A stretch of DNA of 45,970 nucleotides. Origin: Chloroflexota bacterium (GTDB taxonomy: Bacteria; Chloroflexota; Anaerolineae; Aggregatilineales; Phototrophicaceae). The notes beneath the pieces were generated by a model. It was not told where the DNA came from, made no database searches, and was given only the letters and a program-made list of their open reading frames with translations. The position numbers and the translations under genes were made by a program. The stretch is taken from NCBI GenBank assembly GCA_026707665.1, contig JAPOWK010000040.1, positions 1 through 45,970 on the forward strand, read 5' to 3'. Positions 1 to 8,881 of this stretch are shown here, one piece after another (the first letter of the stretch is position 1; every line of letters begins with the position of its first letter).

Positions 1-446
1 AGCCGAGCGCCTTCGCCTCAAGTTACGAAGACGAAGTGGCTTTCCCGGATGAGGTCTGGATCGCCCGCTCAAAATCGGCATACGAGCGCGACAGGAATAT
101 GGCCTTCTTTGCCGAAGTCGATGGCAAACTCGTTGGCATGGCGGGTGCGCACTGGTCGGCGAAAGCCAAGCTGCGCCACGTGGCGGGGGTGTATGGCGTC
201 TATGTAGCGCCTGATCAACGTGGCAGCGGAGTGGCGCCACGTTTGATGCGAAGGCTGATCGATGAATTGCGGTCCATGGGGCAGATCGAGAAAGTGAGCT
301 TAATGGTCAACACGGAGGCGCTGGCGGCGATTCGGCTTTATGAGAAGCTGGGCTTTGAGATCGTCGGCACTGCCCAGCGGGAAGAGAAAGTGGACGGGCG
401 CTATTACGATCTGCGCTACATGGAGCTGCACCTCGAGACGGACTGA
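1..446 (+). CDS. GNAT-family N-acetyltransferase (5' end outside window)
   Basis: The frame is open from the first bases (codons start at position 3) and stops at 444-446, so the N-terminus lies upstream of the window. The protein has the GNAT fold: the acetyl-CoA pyrophosphate loop reads VAPDQRGSGVAPRLM, followed by the late helix/strand segment AAIRLYEKLGFEIVG. GNAT enzymes move an acetyl group from acetyl-CoA to an amine; the substrate here is unknown. It is a paralogue of the acetyltransferase at 5107-5625. The first roughly 90 bases are almost identical between the two, while the middle and C-terminal parts differ at many residues. It converges on the permease fragment that follows, 1 bp from its end, exactly as the second copy converges on its full-length permease. 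Confidence 0.85.
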   Translation, partial: PSAFASSYEDEVAFPDEVWIARSKSAYERDRNMAFFAEVDGKLVGMAGAHWSAKAKLRHVAGVYGVYVAPDQRGSGVAPRLMRRLIDELRSMGQIEKVSLMVNTEALAAIRLYEKLGFEIVGTAQREEKVDGRYYDLRYMELHLETD

Positions 447-447
447 T

Positions 448-1010
448 CTACTGCTTCACCGCGCCGATGGTCAAGTTATCGAGGATTTGGTTGCGGCCAG
501 CGACGAAGATCAGCACGATCGGCAGCGTGGCGATGAAAGCGCCGCCCAGGATCATGCCGTATTCGACCTTGTACAAGCCATCCAAGGTCGCCAGGCCGAT
601 CGGATAGGTGAAGTTCTCGGGCGTGCGCAGAACGATCAGCGGCCATAGATAATCATTCCAGGCGGCTAGAAATACAAGCACGCAAAGTATCGACAGCGCG
701 CCGCGCGAAAGCGGAATGCCGATGCGCCAGAAGAGCCCCCATTCGCTGGCGCCGTCGATGCGCCCGGCATCAAGCAATTCTTGCGGAATCGACACCATCG
801 CCTGCCGCATGAAGAAGGCGCCGAATGCGCTTACCGAACTGGGCAGGATGACGCCCAGGAAGCTATCCAGCAAGCCCAGGCGAACGATCATTTGGAAGAG
901 TGGCACCAGCGTGACCTGGAAGGGGATGGCGAAGGTGAATAGCAGGAAGATGGTCAAGAAAGTCTTGCCGCGAAACTCGTATTTGGCGAAGCCCCAGCCC
1001 ACCATCGAGG
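448..1010 (-). pseudogene. Sugar ABC transporter permease, C-terminal fragment
   Basis: The fragment encodes about the last 185 residues of a MalG-type permease and is nearly identical to residues 108-292 of the permease at 5631-6509. It retains the EAA loop ([20 protein letters not shown]) that contacts the ATPase and the last transmembrane helices. The N-terminal helices and substrate-facing part are missing because chaperonin sequence replaces the upstream half at about position 1005. An internal ATG gives an open frame from 1005, but a half-permease is unlikely to work. I therefore call it a remnant of a duplicated operon end. Confidence 0.85.
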
Positions 1011-1708
1011 TCGCTGAGCAGGATGGCGCAGTCGTTCATGACGATGCGATCGGGTTCTTTTCCGCCGCGTAGCATCGCCCGCGATACCGCGCCCCGCCGC
1101 CAATACATGCCCTTCATGTAGTCGTGCTCCATGGCGCGCGTATGCCCGCGCCGCACATCGAGTTGGCCGTGCTCGCCGATGAAGTCGAAAATCTCGCCCA
1201 GCTTCTCCGCCAGTTCGGGATCGTGACAAATGCACTCGGCCAATTGCGCCAGTTGCTCCGGCCCGCAGATCGGGCTTGTCATCTCTGCGAGCGAAAGCAG
1301 CACGATATCCAGGAAGTCGCCAAGATTCTGACGCAAGCGCATGGCGTTGCCGCCGGCGGCAATGACCTTCAGCCCTTCGTTATAGATTGATTGGAAGATG
1401 ACTGCGGCGGTCGCTGTGCCATCGCCACAGTCTTCGTAGAGCTGCCAGAGCATCTGCCGCAGCAGCATCGCGCCCATATCGGCATCGCGATCGGGCAGGT
1501 CACTGATGCGCCGCGCGATGAGCCCGCCTTTATCGAGCAGATCCGGCGGCTTGTTATCCAGCGCTTGACTGACGGCGACCGTCCGCGGGATGGGACCCAG
1601 CGTCGGTCGCACCGCGTCAACGATCAGATTGATGCCGCGCTGCAGGCTGAGGGACGCATCCGGCTGATAGACCAGACGATCTGGAGGGGCGGAGGAATTT
1701 GCTGTCAA
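863..1708 (-). CDS. GroEL/Cpn60-like chaperonin paralogue, truncated and chimeric
   Basis: Residues 1 to about 233 resemble the equatorial and intermediate parts of group I chaperonins and the start of the apical domain. [13 protein letters not shown] matches the first ATP-binding loop (VKxTLGPxGRNV), [12 protein letters not shown] matches GDGTTT, and [17 protein letters not shown] matches the conserved EGxxxVAAGxNPM region. The usual TKDG reads DKGG. A normal Cpn60 has about 540 residues. Here homology ends at about position 1005, and the last ~49 codons are permease DNA read in a wrong frame. The probable start is TTG at 1708, overlapping the permease stop in a TTGA tetramer, which suggests translational coupling. 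It is thus the last gene of a sugar-import operon. The call of chaperonin homology is firm; the function of such a paralogue is unknown. Confidence 0.75.
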   Translation of the reverse strand: MTANSSAPPDRLVYQPDASLSLQRGINLIVDAVRPTLGPIPRTVAVSQALDNKPPDLLDKGGLIARRISDLPDRDADMGAMLLRQMLWQLYEDCGDGTATAAVIFQSIYNEGLKVIAAGGNAMRLRQNLGDFLDIVLLSLAEMTSPICGPEQLAQLAECICHDPELAEKLGEIFDFIGEHGQLDVRRGHTRAMEHDYMKGMYWRRGAVSRAMLRGGKEPDRIVMNDCAILLSDLDGGLGLRQIRVSRQDFLDHLPAIHLRHPLPGHAGATLPNDRSPGLAG

Positions 1709-2571
1709 CCGCGGATCGCCCCTTGCGTGAGCCCGGCGATGATCTGCCGTTGCATCAAGATGAAAACGATGAGGATCGGCAGGGTGCTAAGGAAAGATGC
1801 GGCCATGATGGCGCCAATCTCGACATCGTAGGGGCCGTCCATCGTCGCAATGCCGATCGACAGCAGATACTTCGTATCATCATGCAGTACGATGAGGGGC
1901 CAGAGAAAATCGTTCCAGGTATTGACGAAGGTTAGAATCGCCACCACGCCAAGCGCCGGGCGCACCAGCGGCAAAATTATGCGGTGGAAGATGCCGAATT
2001 CCGAGGCGCCGTCGATGCGGGCGGCGTCCATCAACTCATCGGGCACGGATTCGATATACTGGCGCATGAGGAAGATGTTGAAGGCGACGACGATGCCAGG
2101 CACGATGACCGCCCAGTAGGTATCGACCCAGCCGAAATCGCGCATCATCAAAAAGAGCGGAACAAGCAACACTTGGAAAGGCAGCGTCAATGTCGCCAGG
2201 ACGAGGAAGAAGAAGAAGCGCTTAAAGCGAAACTCGTATTTGGCGAAGGCGGCGCCAGCCAAGGCCGCGAAGTAAACGCCAAGAGCGGTGCGAAGACCGG
2301 CGGTGAAGATGGTATTGCCGTACCAGATGACGAAGTTTGTATCGCCGAAGAGTTTGACATAATTGTGCCCGTGCCATTCGCGCGGCATGATGGTTACGGG
2401 CAACGAATAAAGCTCGCCCTGTTGGCGGAAGCTGGCGGTAATCATGTAAATGAAGGGAATTGCGGTCAGCAAAACGCCAACCAGCACGACCGAATTCATG
2501 AACATCAAGTTGACCCGACCGGGTCCTATGATATTCACGCGCTTGGTCTTGAGTAGCATGGCGCGCCTCAC
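1705..2571 (-). CDS. Carbohydrate ABC transporter permease, MalG type
   Basis: This is a 288-residue integral membrane protein of the CUT1 importer family. About six transmembrane helices are visible, with an N-terminal one (VVLVGVLLTAIPFIYMITASF) followed by the conserved long periplasmic stretch. The EAA motif ELMDAARIDGASEFGIFHRI near residue 195 is the cytoplasmic loop that docks to the ATPase. The protein would form the membrane channel together with the permease encoded just upstream. The start is GTG at 2571, overlapping the upstream stop (GTGA); an ATG four codons later is an alternative. The next gene downstream overlaps it and encodes a chaperonin-like protein. No ATPase gene lies in the operon. 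Confidence 0.92.
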   Translation of the reverse strand: MRRAMLLKTKRVNIIGPGRVNLMFMNSVVLVGVLLTAIPFIYMITASFRQQGELYSLPVTIMPREWHGHNYVKLFGDTNFVIWYGNTIFTAGLRTALGVYFAALAGAAFAKYEFRFKRFFFFLVLATLTLPFQVLLVPLFLMMRDFGWVDTYWAVIVPGIVVAFNIFLMRQYIESVPDELMDAARIDGASEFGIFHRIILPLVRPALGVVAILTFVNTWNDFLWPLIVLHDDTKYLLSIGIATMDGPYDVEIGAIMAASFLSTLPILIVFILMQRQIIAGLTQGAIRG

Positions 2572-3530
2572 ACCCGCCAGAGGCGAAACAATAGAAGCTG
2601 TAGCCCGGTGATGAGCAGAATGATGGCGGTCAGGAGATAGCCGATGGCTGATGCGTAACCCATACGGAAATTTTCGAAGCCCATGAAGAAGAGATACATT
2701 ACCGGGAATAAGCCCGAATCGCCTGGTCCGGCACCGCTGTCGAAGAGCAGGTAGGGCTGGCTGAAGAGGCTGAACGAGCCGATCAGGCCAGTAATGACTA
2801 CGAAGACGAATACCGGGCGCAAAAAAGGAATGGTGATATGCCAGAAGACCCGTACGGTGCTGGCGCCGTCGATGCGCGCCGCTTCTTTCAGGTCATCGGG
2901 TACATTCTGTAAGCCCGCCAAAAAGAAGAGCGAATTGTAGCCGCACCAGGTCCACAAGCCCAAAATGATGAGCGCCGGCATGACGAAAGCTTTGTTAGTC
3001 AGCCAGCCGACGCCTTCTATCCCAAACATGCTTAGCGCCGCGTTGAGCAAGCCATATCGGTCTTGAAAGATCAGCGTGAATATCCAGCCGACGACGATGG
3101 CCGAGGTGATATAGGGCGCGAAGAAGGCTAATCGCGCCAAGACCTTGAAGCGGATATGGGGCGCGTTCATCAACAGGGCCATGCCTAGCGCGATGGGCAT
3201 TTGAATCAGAACGGTGCCGATGGCGAATTCCGCGCCATTGATGATGGCGGTGCGGAAGCGTTTGTCTTTGGTCAGCAGGCGTTCGTAATTGTCCAAACCC
3301 TTGTATTCCAGGACGACGCCGCCTCCTTCTGCCGGGCTGATGAAGCCGCGCACGCGCTGAAAGCTGAGGAAAAAAGCCGCGCCCGCTGGGTAAACGGTGA
3401 AGACCAGGAACGAGATTAAGAAGGGGGCAAGGAAAATATAGGGGATAACCTTGCGCTGATTGCGCGACCACCAGTCCGAGACTGATAAATGCTGCGCTTT
3501 TTCTCTTGTGGTCAATATGCTAGCGGACAA
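2568..3530 (-). CDS. Carbohydrate ABC transporter permease, MalF type
   Basis: A 320-residue CUT1 permease and channel partner of the MalG-type protein encoded downstream with a 4-bp overlap. Six helices are apparent, the first being YIFLAPFLISFLVFTVYPAG. The EAA loop reads DLKEAARIDGASTVRVFWHI. The start is uncertain: the longest frame begins with TTG at 3530 and I see no clear Shine-Dalgarno sequence. A REP-like element sits between it and the binding-protein gene. Binding protein, MalF, MalG and chaperonin-like genes are consecutive on the minus strand and probably form one operon. Confidence 0.9.
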   Translation of the reverse strand: MSASILTTREKAQHLSVSDWWSRNQRKVIPYIFLAPFLISFLVFTVYPAGAAFFLSFQRVRGFISPAEGGGVVLEYKGLDNYERLLTKDKRFRTAIINGAEFAIGTVLIQMPIALGMALLMNAPHIRFKVLARLAFFAPYITSAIVVGWIFTLIFQDRYGLLNAALSMFGIEGVGWLTNKAFVMPALIILGLWTWCGYNSLFFLAGLQNVPDDLKEAARIDGASTVRVFWHITIPFLRPVFVFVVITGLIGSFSLFSQPYLLFDSGAGPGDSGLFPVMYLFFMGFENFRMGYASAIGYLLTAIILLITGLQLLLFRLWRV

Positions 3531-3578
3531 AGGATATGCTCCGTGCTGAACTACCGACCACTACCACTGCCGGCAACC

Positions 3579-3649
3579 GTAGGGGCGTCTCGGCGAGACG
3601 CCCGCTTATGCGGTTTCAAGATCAGGGCGCTTCAGCGAAACGCCCCTAC
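3579..3649. repeat. REP-like inverted doublet
   Basis: The element begins with GTAGGGGCG and ends with CGCCCCTAC. Each half forms its own hairpin (first stem GGGCGTCTC/GAGACGCCC), and the halves are separated by about 21 bases. It lies in the gap between the binding-protein gene and the MalF-type permease of the first sugar operon. A hairpin there could limit read-through or protect the upstream mRNA, giving more binding protein than permease. That role is inference; the palindromes are visible. Confidence 0.75.
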
Positions 3650-3672
3650 ATATTAGATTGATATGCTGCGCG

Positions 3673-4968
3673 CTACTTGTTGAACTCGAAATCGTCGATC
3701 GCCTCTTCCAGCGCAGTGCGCGGGTCGGCACCGTCAAGCATAACTGGTTGAACAGCCAAGCGTAATACGGAATCGGTGAAGAGTGTCCAGTAAGGATCGA
3801 CATTGACCTCGGCCATACCGGCGGCGGCTTCGGCGATAAACTCGCCGGGCTTCTGCCCGCTGAAGTAGTCATCCGTGCGCAACAATTCTTCGCGATCCCA
3901 GACCGGAATGTAAGACGGGAAGAGGTTCATGCGGCGGAACGCCAGCAATGAGCCTTCAGCCGTCAAATTGCAGATGCGGATGAATTCCCAGGATTCTTCC
4001 TTGTTTTCGGAAGCGGTCGTGATGCCCATGCCGGTGCCGCCACGAGGTACGGTTGCATAGCTGTTCTCATCCCATAACGGGAGGTAGCGCATCTTCCACT
4101 TGCCCTCGAGGTCGGGCGCGTTCTGCTTCATAAAACCCTGATACCAGGGCGCGCCCCAAACAGTGATGAAGGCCTCTTCGTTCATCAGCGCATAATGCGC
4201 ATCGCCAGAGCCCCTGTCAACATAGACGCCGCTGTTCATCTGCTCCTGCTGCCAAGTGAGGATTTCAACCGCCAGGTCGCTCATCAGCTGTACGTTGCCA
4301 TCGGCATCGAAGAATTCGCCGCCCGCTTGATGGAACTGGATGTAGAAGTCACCCCACCATTGTGTGGAGATAGCGAAGAGACCGTGGCCCGCGCCCATCG
4401 CGCCGTCGCCGAGCATGTTGACGAATTCGTCCCAGGTGCCCGGCGCATCGATATCCAAGCCGAGTTCGTCAAATATGTCATGACGGTAATAGAGCAATAC
4501 CGGGTTAACCTCGTTGCCGATGCCGTAGATATTGCCGCGCACCGTCCAGGGTTTGGTTGCCGATGGAATTGACAAGTCATCCAATTGATCGCCCAGCAAG
4601 TCATTCAGCGGGGCGTAGGGTTCGCTGCCGGCTTCGCGCACGAATTGACCCATGGCGGAAATCTCGATATCGACCATATCGGGGATGCCGGCGCCAGCGA
4701 CGAAAGCCGCCTGCAACTTGGGCCAGAGATCAGAATAAGGGGTCAATGACAGTTCGACGCTGACGTTCGGATGCACTTCCGACCAAATTTCATCAACTAG
4801 ATTCTGCATCCATTCGTCACGGTTGTTGGCGAAGCCCCAAAGATCGATACTGATCTCCTCGTCCTGGGCGCGGACGACGCCAACGGGCAGCGCGGCAAAG
4901 CCGGAAGCCGCCAGCGCGGTTGATGCCGCTTTCAGAAAGTCGCGGCGTGAAAGTTTATTTTCGGACAT
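3673..4968 (-). CDS. Sugar ABC transporter substrate-binding protein, Tat signal
   Basis: A 431-residue extracellular solute-binding protein (SBP_bac_1 type). The N-terminus carries a twin-arginine signal, SRRDFLKAA, then a hydrophobic stretch ending near VRAQDEE, so it is probably exported folded by the Tat system. The mature part has the usual features of this family, including the GGTGMGITTASENKEESWEFI region. It would capture a sugar or oligosaccharide and deliver it to the permeases encoded downstream. A strong Shine-Dalgarno (AGGAGGAG) precedes the ATG at 4968. The sugar cannot be told from sequence. Confidence 0.92.
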   Translation of the reverse strand: MSENKLSRRDFLKAASTALAASGFAALPVGVVRAQDEEISIDLWGFANNRDEWMQNLVDEIWSEVHPNVSVELSLTPYSDLWPKLQAAFVAGAGIPDMVDIEISAMGQFVREAGSEPYAPLNDLLGDQLDDLSIPSATKPWTVRGNIYGIGNEVNPVLLYYRHDIFDELGLDIDAPGTWDEFVNMLGDGAMGAGHGLFAISTQWWGDFYIQFHQAGGEFFDADGNVQLMSDLAVEILTWQQEQMNSGVYVDRGSGDAHYALMNEEAFITVWGAPWYQGFMKQNAPDLEGKWKMRYLPLWDENSYATVPRGGTGMGITTASENKEESWEFIRICNLTAEGSLLAFRRMNLFPSYIPVWDREELLRTDDYFSGQKPGEFIAEAAAGMAEVNVDPYWTLFTDSVLRLAVQPVMLDGADPRTALEEAIDDFEFNK

Positions 4969-5106
4969 CGTAATCTCCTCCTATTTCCAATAGCGCCGAT
5001 AGCGTTGCTGCATACTACAATGCGTGACCAGTCATGGCGAGGCAGATGACGATCACAATTGAGATAATAGCCGAGCGAGTCGCAAATGTCAAAGCAGGGC
5101 AGCTTT

Positions 5107-5625
5107 ATGCGTGAAACTTCAATCATCACGTTGCCGCCGGAACGCTGGCGGGAAGCGAAAATGCTGCGCCTGGAAGCGCTGCTCGCCGAGCCGAGCGCCT
5201 TCGCCTCAAGTTACGAAGACGAAGTGGCTTTCCCGGATGAGGTATGGATCGCCCGCTCAAAATCGGCCTACGAACGCGACGGGAATGTGACCTTCTTCGC
5301 GGAAATCGATGGCGAACTGGTGGGCATGGCCGGGGCGGGCTGGCCAGCAAAAGCCAAACAGCGTCATGTCGCGGAAGTCTACGGCGTGTACGTAGCGCCC
5401 GAGATGCGCGGAAGCGGCATCGCGGGACGGCTGATGGACCGGCTGCTTCGCGAGCTGCAGTCACTGGGGCCGGTCGAGAAGGTGAGCTTGGGGGTTACCA
5501 GCGACAATGCGGCGGCGGTTCGGCTGTATGAGAAGCTGGGCTTTGAGATCATCGGCAGGGCAAGGCGGGAACTCAGGGTCGACGGACGTTATTACGACCT
5601 GTGCACGATGGAACTGCATTTCTGA
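5107..5625 (+). CDS. GNAT-family N-acetyltransferase
   Basis: A 172-residue GNAT acetyltransferase (RimI/RimL-like size) with the acetyl-CoA loop VAPEMRGSGIAGRLM near residue 100 and the C-terminal AAAVRLYEKLGFEIIGRA segment. I prefer ATG 5107 (MRETSIITLPPERW) because a purine-rich AGGGC lies just upstream; an in-frame ATG at 5086 would add seven residues. It is divergent from the first sugar operon and convergent with the second, ending 5 bp from that permease. The target amine is unknown. The N-terminal half matches the first copy at the window start closely and the C-terminal half does not. Confidence 0.88.
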   Translation: MRETSIITLPPERWREAKMLRLEALLAEPSAFASSYEDEVAFPDEVWIARSKSAYERDGNVTFFAEIDGELVGMAGAGWPAKAKQRHVAEVYGVYVAPEMRGSGIAGRLMDRLLRELQSLGPVEKVSLGVTSDNAAAVRLYEKLGFEIIGRARRELRVDGRYYDLCTMELHF

Positions 5626-6193
5626 GTAATCTATTGCTTGACCGCGCCGATGGTCAAGTTGTCGAGGATTTGGTTGCGGCCAGCGACGAAGATCAGCACG
5701 ATCGGCAAGGTGGCGATGAAAGCGCCGCCCAGGATCATGCCGTATTCGACCTTGTACAAGCCATCCAAGGTCGCCAGGCCGATCGGATAGGTGAAGTTCT
5801 CGGGCGTGCGCAGAACGATCAGCGGCCATAGATAATCATTCCAGGCGGCTAGAAATACAAGCACGCAAAGTATCGACAGCGCGCCGCGCGAAAGCGGAAT
5901 GCCGATGCGCCAGAAGAGCCCCCATTCGCTGGCGCCGTCGATGCGCCCGGCATCAAGCAATTCTTGCGGAATCGACACCATCGCCTGCCGCATGAAGAAG
6001 GCGCCGAATGCGCTTACCGAACTGGGCAGGATGACGCCCAGGAAGCTATCCAGCAAGCCCAGGCGAACGATCATTTGGAAGAGTGGCACCAGCGTGACCT
6101 GGAAGGGGATGGCGAAGGTGAATAGCAGGAAGATGGTCAAGAAAGTCTTGCCGCGAAACTCGTATTTGGCGAAGCCCCAGCCGACCATCGAGG
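5189..6193. repeat. Parent copy of the 1-kb duplication at 1-1010
   Basis: This region covers most of the GNAT gene and the last 563 bases of the convergent permease. It matches the first kilobase of the window. Here both genes are complete, so this is the intact arrangement and the window start is the broken one. Near-identity is confined to the permease part and the first tens of bases of the match. Confidence 0.85.
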
Positions 6194-6509
6194 CGAAAAG
6201 CAGCGTCAAGGCGCTCTGGCTGACGGCGATGACGACGCTGTTGCCCATTTGCCGCAAGTAGGGGATCTCCTCACCGCTGAGGAGGCGCTCGTAGTTGTTC
6301 ATAGTCGGCTCCGGCGCCAGCAGATTAACGGGCCAGGAGAAAAGCTGGCCGTTGGTCTTGAAGGAGCCGGTGAACATGTAGAGGAAGGGGATGCCGACGA
6401 GCAGCGCGAAGAAGAAGAGAATGGCGTAGACGATCGTCGCTTCGACAAGCTTCATATAGAGCGATTTGCGCTCGGTTGAGTCCGCGGGGCGCGAAATGGC
6501 GAGTCTCAT
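5631..6509 (-). CDS. Carbohydrate ABC transporter permease, MalG type
   Basis: A 292-residue CUT1 permease with about six helices. The first helix is [20 protein letters not shown] and the EAA loop is [20 protein letters not shown] near residue 200. It pairs with the MalF-type permease encoded 5 bp upstream to form the channel. A GAGGAC Shine-Dalgarno lies before the ATG at 6509. Its 3' 563 bases are duplicated at 448-1010. It is the last gene of the second sugar operon. Confidence 0.92.
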   Translation of the reverse strand: MRLAISRPADSTERKSLYMKLVEATIVYAILFFFALLVGIPFLYMFTGSFKTNGQLFSWPVNLLAPEPTMNNYERLLSGEEIPYLRQMGNSVVIAVSQSALTLLFASMVGWGFAKYEFRGKTFLTIFLLFTFAIPFQVTLVPLFQMIVRLGLLDSFLGVILPSSVSAFGAFFMRQAMVSIPQELLDAGRIDGASEWGLFWRIGIPLSRGALSILCVLVFLAAWNDYLWPLIVLRTPENFTYPIGLATLDGLYKVEYGMILGGAFIATLPIVLIFVAGRNQILDNLTIGAVKQ

Positions 6510-6514
6510 TGGCG

Positions 6515-7402
6515 TCAGTCCTCGCGGAATGCCCGAATCAACACAAGTTGGACCACGCTCAAGACCAGAATGATGACGGCGAGCGAATAGCCAATGGCTG
6601 AGGCATAACCCATCTTGAGCTCGCGGAAGCCGCGGGTGTAGAGGTACATGGTCATGGTCATGCCGGCGTTGTTGGGTCCGCCCTCCAAACCAACAAGAAT
6701 TGCCGGCTCAGCGAAGAGATTGTAAGAGCCGATGATGGCGATGGTCAGCACGAAGGCGAGGATGGGACGCAGCAGGGGCAGGGTGACATGCCAGAACACT
6801 TGCCAACGAGTGGCGCCATCGACGCGCGCCGCTTCTTTCAGCTCGGGCGGGATATTCTGCAAGCCGACCATGAAATATATGGCGTTGATGCCGGTCCACT
6901 TCCAGGCGCCGAGCAAGATGACTGCTGGCATGACCCAGCGCGCCTCCCGCAGCCAGCGCACATTGTCGATCCCCAGCGGCGCCAGCAGCAGGTTGTTGAT
7001 CAAGCCATACTGCTCTTCAAATACCAAACCGAAGATGATCCCAACGACGACGCCGGCGGTGATATTAGGTGTGAAATAGAGAAAACGGAAGAACTCGCGC
7101 AAGCGCAGTTTGGGGCTATGCAAGATCAGCGCCAGCAGCAGCGCCAGCGGCACAATGATCAGAATGCTGCCCAAGGCGTAATAGGTGGTATTGGTGAGCG
7201 CTTTGATGAATAGGTCGTCTTTGGTGACCAGCCGGACGTAATTGTCAAAGCCGATGAAGCGGGGCGCTTTGTTCAAGCCGACCTGACGATAGAAGCTCAG
7301 TTGCAGCGACTGAATGACGGGGTACAAAAAAAAGATGGCGTAGCCGATGAAGAAGGGGCTGATAAAAAGATAAGGCGCGATCTTTCGGCCGCGTCCAAAC
7401 AT
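6515..7402 (-). CDS. Carbohydrate ABC transporter permease, MalF type
   Basis: A 295-residue CUT1 permease. The N-terminal helix [20 protein letters not shown], the segment [19 protein letters not shown] and the EAA loop [20 protein letters not shown] are all typical of the family. GAGGAAG precedes the ATG at 7402. It lies between the binding-protein gene (68 bp upstream) and the MalG-type gene (5 bp downstream), in the same direction. It forms a heterodimeric channel with the latter and must borrow an ATPase from elsewhere in the genome. Confidence 0.92.
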   Translation of the reverse strand: MFGRGRKIAPYLFISPFFIGYAIFFLYPVIQSLQLSFYRQVGLNKAPRFIGFDNYVRLVTKDDLFIKALTNTTYYALGSILIIVPLALLLALILHSPKLRLREFFRFLYFTPNITAGVVVGIIFGLVFEEQYGLINNLLLAPLGIDNVRWLREARWVMPAVILLGAWKWTGINAIYFMVGLQNIPPELKEAARVDGATRWQVFWHVTLPLLRPILAFVLTIAIIGSYNLFAEPAILVGLEGGPNNAGMTMTMYLYTRGFRELKMGYASAIGYSLAVIILVLSVVQLVLIRAFRED

Positions 7403-7470
7403 CGCGCTTCCTCAGGAGTAGACGGAAAGTGGTGGCGAGCCATAACCCGCCACCACAACAATGCTTCGAT

Positions 7471-8736
7471 CTAGCTTTCGAATTCCATCTCGTCGCGGAT
7501 GGTGTCGGCGATTTCAGTGAAGACCTCTTCCGGACTGCGGTTGCCGTCTATTACGTCTTGCCAGGCGGCGACACGCAAGCCGTTCAGCTGCGAGCGGAAG
7601 GGGCTCTGCCATTGTGGCGGCGCCTCAGGTCCGACATCGGCGAAGAGCGCGCCCAAATCCTGGCCCGAGAAGTATTCGTCAGCGGCGTGAAGACGCTCGT
7701 TTGCCATCGCCGGGATATAAGGCGGCCACAGGGTAGTCAACTCAAAACGGCGCACATTGCCCTCGATGGACAGCATGGAGAATTCGAGGAAGCTAAGCGC
7801 CTCTTCAACGTGGTCGCTGGTCTTGACCACCATGGCGCCGGTGCCGCCCCAGACGCTCGTGCGGCGTCCGCCTTCTTCAAAAGCAGGCAATGGCGCCGCT
7901 TTCCATTTGCCGGACAATTCTGGCGCATTGTCCTTGAAGAAGCCGCCATACCAATCGGCGCCGACCATGGAAATCAGCGTGCCATCCTTGAAGGCGGCCC
8001 AGAGCGCGTCGCCCGCGGGCGGATCGCCGGCCACGCCTTCGTCTTTCAGCGCCAACAGCCAATCCATCAGCGCAATCGACTCTGCTGAATCAATGGTGAC
8101 GTCGCCATCGGCGTTGAAATAGTCATGTCCTTGTTGACGCAGCAGCAATTCGTGCAAGCCGCCGTGAATATGCAGCGGAATCACATCCGGGTTCTCAGCC
8201 ACGATGGCGCGCCCCGCCTCCACAAAGTCGTCCCAAGTGACGAACTCCTGCGGGTCAAAACCGGCGCCCTCCCAGACATCGGCGCGGTAGTAAAGCACCA
8301 CCGGCGTCAAGGCGTGTTCGATGCCGTAGACCGAACCCATGGAGGTGTAGAGCGCTTGCCGGGCCGCTACCAGATTCTCGGTGTGTCCACCCTGGTCAAG
8401 AAAGGCATTCAATTCTATGAAGCCTGGATCGCCGCCGCCGCGCAAGAAGCTGCCGAAGCGCCCCTGCTCGACATCGGCGATATCCGGCGCGCCGACCCCA
8501 CCCGACTGTATTGAAATCAGTAGTCTGTCGTGTAAATCGCCGTAAGCGATCTCTATGACATTGAGCGAGAAATCCGGATTGACCTCGTCGGCGTAGCGTT
8601 CCGCTTGCTCGCGGAACCAGCGCGCGTGCGTATTGACGAAGGCCCAGAGCTCCAGCTCCTGCGCCGCGACCGGCGCCACGGCGCTGAACAGCATTAAACT
8701 GGCCAGTAAGACTAGTACGACGTTAAGCTTTTTCAT
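7471..8736 (-). CDS. Sugar ABC transporter substrate-binding protein
   Basis: A 421-residue solute-binding protein with a Sec signal peptide: two lysines, a hydrophobic core VVLVLLASLMLFSAV and a likely cleavage after APVAAQ. There is no lipobox cysteine, unlike many Gram-positive homologues. The family-typical WGGTGAMVVKTSDHVEEAL segment lies in the C-terminal half. AGGAGG sits at good spacing before the ATG. First gene of the second sugar operon; substrate unknown. Confidence 0.92.
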   Translation of the reverse strand: MKKLNVVLVLLASLMLFSAVAPVAAQELELWAFVNTHARWFREQAERYADEVNPDFSLNVIEIAYGDLHDRLLISIQSGGVGAPDIADVEQGRFGSFLRGGGDPGFIELNAFLDQGGHTENLVAARQALYTSMGSVYGIEHALTPVVLYYRADVWEGAGFDPQEFVTWDDFVEAGRAIVAENPDVIPLHIHGGLHELLLRQQGHDYFNADGDVTIDSAESIALMDWLLALKDEGVAGDPPAGDALWAAFKDGTLISMVGADWYGGFFKDNAPELSGKWKAAPLPAFEEGGRRTSVWGGTGAMVVKTSDHVEEALSFLEFSMLSIEGNVRRFELTTLWPPYIPAMANERLHAADEYFSGQDLGALFADVGPEAPPQWQSPFRSQLNGLRVAAWQDVIDGNRSPEEVFTEIADTIRDEMEFES

Positions 8737-8881
8737 GACAGCCTCCTATTGGTCACTTAACAACGTGAGTCGATCTGTGCGCTTAAGCTGCTTGCCGGCC
8801 ACAAGTGACGACTTGAGCTTAGGTGCGCAATCGTTAAGATTTTATCGTAGCTGCTAATCCCACTGCAAATTCTGACTCGTC

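Larger units (their letters stand above)
1..1010. repeat. Partial duplication of 5189-6193 (GNAT plus permease 3' end)
   Basis: This stretch matches 5189-6193 with one small length difference near the gene ends (offset 5188 in the GNAT part, 5183 in the permease part). Similarity is uneven. The permease part from about 530 to 998 reads as identical in the two copies, while most of the GNAT part is clearly diverged. Similarity stops abruptly after the shared bases CCTCGATGGT (minus strand, 1001-1010), where chaperonin sequence begins. The mosaic pattern suggests gene conversion or a recombination junction; a misassembly at a long identical repeat is the main alternative. Confidence 0.85.

Noticed and set aside
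863..1000. Last ~49 codons of the chaperonin frame
   Set aside because: They are permease DNA read out of frame after the joint, not chaperonin sequence.
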